Assembly (NCBI GenBank): GCA_052387095.1
Contig: JBQTJN010000014.1
Coordinates: forward strand, 1 to 37,014
Reading direction: 5' to 3'
DNA from: JBQTJN01 sp052387095
Lineage (GTDB): Bacteria; Pseudomonadota; Alphaproteobacteria; Micavibrionales; Micavibrionaceae
Length of the DNA stretch: 37,014 nucleotides
A program made the position numbers and the translations under genes. The notes beneath the pieces were generated by a model. That model had not been told where the DNA came from. It searched no databases and saw only the letters and a program-made list of their open reading frames with translations. Shown piece by piece: positions 33,901 to 37,014 of this stretch (positions within the stretch are counted from its first letter, which is position 1; each line of letters begins with the position of its first letter).

Positions 33901-34395
33901 GATTTCCATGTAAAGTCTCCCGGGGAAATTTTCCTTCAGCCATAAAAGTTCTTTTTCCGCGTGCTCTTCCTGATGCTGGAGAATATGGCGCGCGATCGAA
34001 CCCTGTGCGCCGCCTGTCAGGCAGAGAAGTCCGCCTGCGTATTTTTCAAGCTCATCTTTTGAAATACGAACGCGTGCCGCCGGGTCGCCAGCCATGTAGG
34101 CATCGCTGATGAGGCGGCAGAGATTGCGGTAACCCTGCTCACTTTGCACAAGCAGCAGGAGTTGATCATCGTCATTTTCAAAATTGACCTGGCAGCCAAT
34201 GATGGGCTGGATTCCATCTTTCGCGGCCTCGACCGCGAATTCCAGAGCACCGAACAGATTGTTCGTATCCGTTACCGCGACGGCCGGCATTTTATTCCTG
34301 ATGCAAAGCTTGACCAGGTCCTTGATGCGCAGCGCCCCTTCCGCCAGTGAATAGGCGGAGTGCAGGTGAAGATGAACGAATCCGGCGTGGGGCAT
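30997..34395 (-). CDS. dnaE: DNA polymerase III alpha subunit
   Basis: Catalytic subunit of the replicative DNA polymerase. The 1132-residue product has an N-terminal PHP domain (FVHLHLHSAYSLAEG at 6-20), the palm motif PGRGSGAGS (350-358) and the catalytic aspartates Asp391 and Asp393 in MPDFDIDF. It then shows HASTHAAGVVIGDRPL, FGFMIYQENVMQ, GYGFPKAHAAGYA and an OB-fold near the C-terminus (GVVLKKQEKVSAKGNKYAFL). It lies downstream of lolCD, a typical alphaproteobacterial neighbourhood. The PHP domain lacks a metal-binding His in VTDTNNLFGA, so no proofreading activity should be assumed. Confidence 0.97.
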   Translation of the reverse strand: MPHAGFVHLHLHSAYSLAEGALRIKDLVKLCIRNKMPAVAVTDTNNLFGALEFAVEAAKDGIQPIIGCQVNFENDDDQLLLLVQSEQGYRNLCRLISDAYMAGDPAARVRISKDELEKYAGGLLCLTGGAQGSIARHILQHQEEHAEKELLWLKENFPGRLYMEIQRHNLPEEDESEYALIKLAYKHDIPLVATNDCYFAREENYEAHDALLCIADGRYISEEDRRRVTTDHYFKSAGEMKELFEDLPEAIQNTLLIARRCSFLLEAITPILPVYKTAKDRTEFDELKMQAEEGLKWRLEHFAQDKDPKPYQERLEFELNLINEMGFPGYFLIVSDFIVWAKSQNIPVGPGRGSGAGSVVAWALKITDLDPLKWGLLFERFLNPERVDMPDFDIDFCQERRDEVIRYVQNRYGADRVAQIITFGKLQARAVLRDVGRVLQMPYGLVDRIAKMIPNNPAAPLTLKEALAQDKELQAERDKDDTSKKLIDIALQLEGLYRHASTHAAGVVIGDRPLHDLIPLYRDPRSEMPVTQFSMKYVVQAGLVKFDFLGLKTMTVIRKTLDLLEAKGVEIDSLKISLDDAKSYEIMAAGHTVGIFQLESAGMRDALRRIRPTRFEDIIAIGALYRPGPMDSIPLYAEVKNGKKPPEYMHPKLEPVLEETFGFMIYQENVMQAARVLAGYTLGGADLLRRAMGKKIKSEMEEQRERFIEGAKIHNNIPRDHAEEIFFKIDKFAGYGFPKAHAAGYALVTYWTGWLKVNYPLEFMAASMTLDLGNPDKLSVFKQDLDRMNIKLLPPDINKSSAEFVVEGESIRYALAALKGVGEQAMRNIVEERNQNGPYKSLDEFIMRIDAKLLNRRQFEQLSAAGGFDSINPNRAQMVEGADIILKHAHNLKDEKESGQVSLFGSEDGAKLGMPQLPAVKDWDPLERLAREFAAIGFYLTAHPLDSRQRQFENLGIISFAQVQADLHHKGAMRCQMAGVVLKKQEKVSAKGNKYAFLQFSDPTGIFEVTLFSDLLVQCREHLEPGNALILHVDAEARDDQVRLTAQKIQPLEKALEGKIREIQVHMTSPAPAKKIKEFLDIEGRGQAAVALYYHLGDGRIARLQLPGKWSLSAQARNMIRAEAGVKEILEA

Positions 34396-34419
34396 GGTTC
34401 TACTATAAACAAAAGTGTC

Positions 34420-34479
34420 TTCCCCGCGAAAGCGGGGATCTTATCTATTTGACAGGAAGATCTCCGCTTTCGCGGGGAA
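34420..34479. repeat. Large inverted repeat between lolD and dnaE
   Basis: Arms 34420-34442 and 34457-34479 are inverted copies differing at one base of 23, around a 14-base spacer. Each arm is itself a hairpin (CCCCGC-GAAA-GCGGGG type), so the element can fold as one long stem or as two small ones. It resembles the widespread TTCCCGCGAAAGCGGGAA intergenic repeats. It fills most of the 97-base gap between the lolD stop and the dnaE start. Confidence 0.8.
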
Positions 34480-34492
34480 AGCAAAAACTGGC

Positions 34493-35173
34493 TTATATTT
34501 GTATGAGTTGCCCGTCGCGCAACTCCAGAACCCGGTCCATCTGGCGGGCCAGGTCCATGTTATGCGTGGCAATCAGCGCGCCGATGCCGCGGCCGCGGAC
34601 TTCGTTCAGCAGGACGCGGAAAACATCACCGGCGGTGCCGGGATCAAGATTGCCGGTCGGTTCGTCCGCCAGCAGGAGATTGGGCCCGTTCGCAAGCGCG
34701 CGGGCAATGGCCACGCGCTGCTGTTCACCGCCCGACAGAAGACCGGGGCGGTGTGCCAGGCGTCCACCGAGGCCGAGGCCGGAAAGGATCGAAGCGGCGC
34801 GTTCGCGTGCCTGTGATTTTTTTACGCCGGCGATAATCTGCGGCAGGGCGACATTTTCTGCGGCGGTGAATTCCGGGAGCAGGCGGTGAAACTGGTAGAC
34901 GAAGCCGATATTTTCACGGCGGAGGCGCGTACGCTCACGATCATTCAGGCGTGTTGCATTTTTATCGTTGATTGTGATGGTACCGGCGCTCGGCGTATCG
35001 AGAAGGCCCGCGATCTGCATCAGCGTTGATTTACCGGCACCGCTCTGCCCGACAAGGGCAACAATTTCACCGGCGCGGATTTCAAGATCGAGATCCTTAA
35101 AAATTGTCAGGTCCTGTCCGGCCTTGTGAAAGGTTTTTTCGAGGGCATTTATTTCAAGTAGAGGCTGATTCAT
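34493..35173 (-). CDS. lolD: Lipoprotein-releasing ABC transporter ATPase LolD
   Basis: Powers extraction of outer-membrane lipoproteins from the inner membrane with LolC/E. With the start used here it has 226 residues: Walker A GQSGAGKST (42-50), Q-loop YQFHRLLPEF with the Lol-type pattern, signature LSGGEQQRVAIARAL (146-160), Walker B LLLADEP with Glu171, and H-loop His204 (ATHNM). An ATG six codons upstream at 35191 is in frame, but it falls next to the GGGAGG ribosome-binding site serving the ATG at 35173, so the shorter start is preferred. A palindromic repeat element of about 160 bases separates it from the lolC-like gene. Confidence 0.95.
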   Translation of the reverse strand: MNQPLLEINALEKTFHKAGQDLTIFKDLDLEIRAGEIVALVGQSGAGKSTLMQIAGLLDTPSAGTITINDKNATRLNDRERTRLRRENIGFVYQFHRLLPEFTAAENVALPQIIAGVKKSQARERAASILSGLGLGGRLAHRPGLLSGGEQQRVAIARALANGPNLLLADEPTGNLDPGTAGDVFRVLLNEVRGRGIGALIATHNMDLARQMDRVLELRDGQLIQI

Positions 35174-35199
35174 TTTTCCATCGCCTCCCATAACTTACC

Positions 35200-35362
35200 C
35201 GTCATCGCGAGCGAACGCGAAGCAACGCCAAAGGCGTTGTTCGCTTTTAAAACAAAGCAAACAAACCTGCGGTTTGCTTTGCGTGAGCGCGGCGATCCAG
35301 GGGGCATAATGACCATTCTGGATTGCCGCGTCGGGACTTCGTCCCTCCTCCTCGCAATGACG
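35200..35362. repeat. Nested palindromic repeat element between lolC and lolD
   Basis: Outer inverted ends are CGTCATCGCGAG (35200-35211) and CTCGCAATGACG (35351-35362), one mismatch in 12. Inside lie a second inverted pair, CGCGGCGATCCAG (35288-35300) and CTGGATTGCCGCG (35318-35330), and two exact hairpins: CAACGCC/GGCGTTG (35223-35239) and AAAGCAAAC/GTTTGCTTT (35254-35280). The right third (35318-35362) matches the repeat at 328-367. No gene is seen in it. It looks like a composite of MITE- or REP-like units, and it would be transcribed with lolC-lolD. Confidence 0.8.
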
Positions 35363-35368
35363 AATATA

Positions 35369-36610
35369 TTACTCATAGCGCAAGGCCTCCACAGGATCGA
35401 GACGTGAAGCGCGCCAAGCGGGGTAAATCGTGGCCAAGATGGACAGCGTAAAGGCCATAACGACAATCACTGCCACTTCCTGCCAGTCGATTTCAGCAGG
35501 CAGGCGGGAGAGGAAATAAATTTCATCGGCGAAAAGTTCCGTACCCGTCAGGCCCTGGATCCACTGGCGGATGGTTTCGATGTTGAGCGCGAAGGCGATC
35601 CCGGCTGCTGCGCCGAAGCAGGTGCCGACGATGCCGATGCTGGCACCGGTGAGCATGAAAATTTTCATCATGCTGGAACGCGTGGCGCCAATGGTCCGCA
35701 TAATGGCAATGTCCTGGCCTTTGTCTTTTACCAACATGATCATGGAGGAAATGATGTTAAAGGCGGCAACGATGATAATCATGGTCAGAATCAGGAACAT
35801 GACATTGCGTTCGGTCTGCAGCGCATTGTAAAAACTCTTGTTGCTGTCGCGCCAGTCATAGATTTCCGCGCGCCCATCCAAAGCGCCCGCGATCTTTGCG
35901 CGCATAACTTCGAGCGCCTGTGGGTTAGTAACGAAAATTTCAAGACTGGAGACGCCGTTCGGCATCTGGAAGAAAATCTGTGCGGTTTCAAGCGGCATAA
36001 AGACGAAGCCGCTATTATACTCATACATGCCGGCATCGAAAATGAAGGCGATTTCATAGATACGCTGGCGCGGCATGGAGCCGAAGGGCGTGCTTTTCAC
36101 CTGCGGCGATGTAAGCGTGAGCGTGTCGCCGGGATGCAGGTTGAATTTTTCCGCCAGCACCGTACCAATGGCGACGCGGTTTTCGCCAAAGCTTTCAAGC
36201 TTGCCATCGACAACGCCATTTTTAAGAATAGGGCGCGCCTCGAAGTCGGCTTCGCTCAGCCCCCGCACCAGCACGCCGCCGGCAACGCCGTTTTTAGATA
36301 CCAAAGCCTGGCTCTCGATAACCGGCGTTACGTAGTTGACTCCTTCGATCGGCGTGACCTGGCTGCGGTAGTAATCGTAATCGTAGAGCGGCCCCTGTTT
36401 CGAATAGATATTCATATGGCCGTTGAGGCCGAGGATGCGGTTGAAAAGTTCAAGGCGGAAACCGTTCATCACCGACATGACGATGATCAGCGTCGCCACG
36501 CCCAACATGATGCCGAGAAACGAGAAGCCGGCAATGACCGATACAAAGCCCTCGGCTTTCCGGGACCGGAGATACCGCCACGCCACCATGCGTTCGAAGG
36601 GAGAGAACAT
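35369..36610 (-). CDS. lolC: Lipoprotein-releasing ABC transporter permease, LolC/LolE family
   Basis: Inner-membrane permease that opens a path for outer-membrane lipoproteins toward LolA. The 413-residue protein has the family N-terminus (FERMVAWRYLRSRKAEGFVSV) and a first membrane span at about 24-48. A large periplasmic domain follows (about 50-265), then three C-terminal spans containing VAAFNIISSMIMLVKDKGQD and AIMRTIGATRSSMMKIF, the FtsX-like coupling segment. It ends YPAWRASRLDPVEALRYE, diagnostic for LolC/E. Alphaproteobacteria usually have a single LolC/E (LolF type) permease, and only one is seen here. It heads the lolCD-dnaE run; upstream DNA is AT-rich. Confidence 0.95.
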   Translation of the reverse strand: MFSPFERMVAWRYLRSRKAEGFVSVIAGFSFLGIMLGVATLIIVMSVMNGFRLELFNRILGLNGHMNIYSKQGPLYDYDYYRSQVTPIEGVNYVTPVIESQALVSKNGVAGGVLVRGLSEADFEARPILKNGVVDGKLESFGENRVAIGTVLAEKFNLHPGDTLTLTSPQVKSTPFGSMPRQRIYEIAFIFDAGMYEYNSGFVFMPLETAQIFFQMPNGVSSLEIFVTNPQALEVMRAKIAGALDGRAEIYDWRDSNKSFYNALQTERNVMFLILTMIIIVAAFNIISSMIMLVKDKGQDIAIMRTIGATRSSMMKIFMLTGASIGIVGTCFGAAAGIAFALNIETIRQWIQGLTGTELFADEIYFLSRLPAEIDWQEVAVIVVMAFTLSILATIYPAWRASRLDPVEALRYE

Positions 36611-36825
36611 TGAGAATCCCGTTAATGAGCTGGAGAAAAACTTAGCAAAATAAAGAACCGCTGTATTAAAAAAATAGGCGATGATGTGGTAAATTATTGA
36701 TTTATATTAGATAATTATAATATTGTTGCAATGTGTAAATAAATGTATGAATATCTATAAATCAGGCTTGACTTATAATTATGTATAATCTAGAGTAACT
36801 CACAACATCTTGGGAGAAGAAAAAA
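36611..36825. other. AT-rich divergent intergenic region
   Basis: The 215 bases between lolC and the next gene are strikingly AT-rich compared with the coding block, with runs such as TTTATATTAGATAATTATAA. They should hold divergent promoters for lolC and for the gene starting at 36826. No repeat family member, tRNA or terminator was recognised. Confidence 0.6.
36768..36796 (+). promoter_or_regulatory. Candidate promoter for the right-edge gene
   Basis: TTGACT (36768-36773) and TAGAGT (36791-36796) are spaced 17 bases apart. Two better TATAAT boxes occur at 36774-36779 and 36784-36789 but lack a well-placed -35 element. The region is AT-rich, so chance matches are likely. Confidence 0.3.
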
Positions 36826-37014
36826 ATGAGTAACGCAGAAAAAGAAGAACAACCACTAAATGCAGGCAGATTCTTCAACAGGCTTCTCGGAAAAACCGGT
36901 GAAAGAGAAGAAACTGAAGCAGCAACGGGAGTAAACACGCAGGGCTTGCATATTACAATTGCTCTTCCTAATGAAACAAAAGGTGAAATTTTAAAACGAC
37001 CTCTTACCCCGTTA
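36826..37014 (+). CDS. Hypothetical protein, N-terminal fragment (runs off the window)
   Basis: An ATG at 36826 with a good GGGAGA ribosome-binding site eight bases upstream opens a frame of 63 codons that is still open at the window end. The start reads MSNAEKEEQPLNAGRFFNRL, a polar, Glu-rich N-terminus without a signal peptide or membrane span; later comes GLHITIALPNETKGEIL. I do not recognise the family. Codon choice is more AT-rich than in the neighbouring core genes, which suggests either a different expression class or a more recently acquired segment. The protein is probably cytoplasmic. Only the strong ribosome-binding site and open frame support it. Confidence 0.6.
   Translation, partial: MSNAEKEEQPLNAGRFFNRLLGKTGEREETEAATGVNTQGLHITIALPNETKGEILKRPLTPL

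Noticed and set aside
32851..33945. A 364-codon plus-strand open frame inside dnaE
   Set aside because: It is antisense to conserved DnaE motifs, including the catalytic aspartates, and its translation shows no domain. Length alone is not evidence in this composition.
34274..34395. HLHLHS at the start of DnaE as evidence for an active PHP proofreading exonuclease
   Set aside because: The second PHP motif reads VTDTNN in place of VTDHxN, so a metal ligand is missing, as in other proteobacterial DnaE proteins.
34420..34479. Possible CRISPR array or terminator
   Set aside because: There are only two arms, in inverted orientation, with one short spacer, so it is not a CRISPR. No U-run follows on either strand, so it is not a classic intrinsic terminator.
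35170..35466. A 98-codon frame across the lolC-lolD gap
   Set aside because: It runs through the palindromic repeat and the ends of lolC, has no conserved features, and reflects the repeat sequence.
1..37014. A hidden defence, secretion or biosynthetic system
   Set aside because: Apart from the transposon scar, repeats, one weak small ORF and the partial gene at the right edge, every stretch is explained by well-known core genes in a conserved order.

Overview
This window looks like chromosomal backbone from an alphaproteobacterium, read from one end of a contig to the other. The evidence is the long collinear block lolC-lolD-dnaE-rpsB-tsf-pyrH-frr-uppS-cdsA-dxr-rseP-bamA-skp-lpxD-fabZ-lpxA-lpxI-lpxB, the use of LpxI rather than LpxH in lipid A synthesis, and an SOS box of the alphaproteobacterial GAAC-N7-GAAC type in front of lexA. 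The scattered palindromic intergenic repeats fit Micavibrio-like or other deep-branching Alphaproteobacteria, but I cannot place the organism more closely from the sequence alone.

Layout. Positions 1-311 hold an accessory scar: the 3' end of an IS30-family transposase abutting a truncated GIY-YIG nuclease gene, followed by a repeat element. Positions 368-3164 (minus strand) carry pyrG, secG and tpiA. Positions 3269-10812 (plus strand) carry a PpiD-like periplasmic folding factor, trpE, then trpG-trpD-trpC and lexA; a polysaccharide deacetylase-like gene on the opposite strand sits between trpE and trpG. comEC (minus) converges on lexA and diverges from gltX, which is followed by gltA. From 15797 to 36610 everything well supported is on the minus strand: outer-membrane biogenesis (LPS acyl chains and lipid A, BamA, Skp, RseP), isoprenoid and phospholipid precursors (Dxr, UppS, CdsA), translation (Frr, Ts, S2), UMP kinase, DNA polymerase III alpha, and the LolCD lipoprotein exporter. 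The last 400 bases become visibly AT-rich, and an unidentified gene starts at 36826 and runs off the end.

How the genes fit together. The large minus-strand block supplies cell-envelope growth as one programme: undecaprenyl diphosphate, CDP-diacylglycerol, lipid A, outer-membrane protein assembly and lipoprotein release, linked to translation factors and the replicase. The trp genes form the complete first half of tryptophan synthesis from chorismate (trpE, G, D, C), split by the deacetylase-like gene. LexA controls the SOS response and appears autoregulated.

What is unusual. I found no hidden defence, biosynthetic or secretion system; most of the window is ordinary core genome. The points worth a second look are three different palindromic repeat families placed inside core operons, a GIY-YIG gene that starts beside one of these repeats, the lexA operator that overlaps the trpC stop codon, a long rpsB leader that contains a repeat, a possibly frameshifted small secreted-protein gene between pyrH and tsf, and the unknown gene at the right edge. 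All positions, promoters and hairpins were read by eye, with no searches or folding computations.
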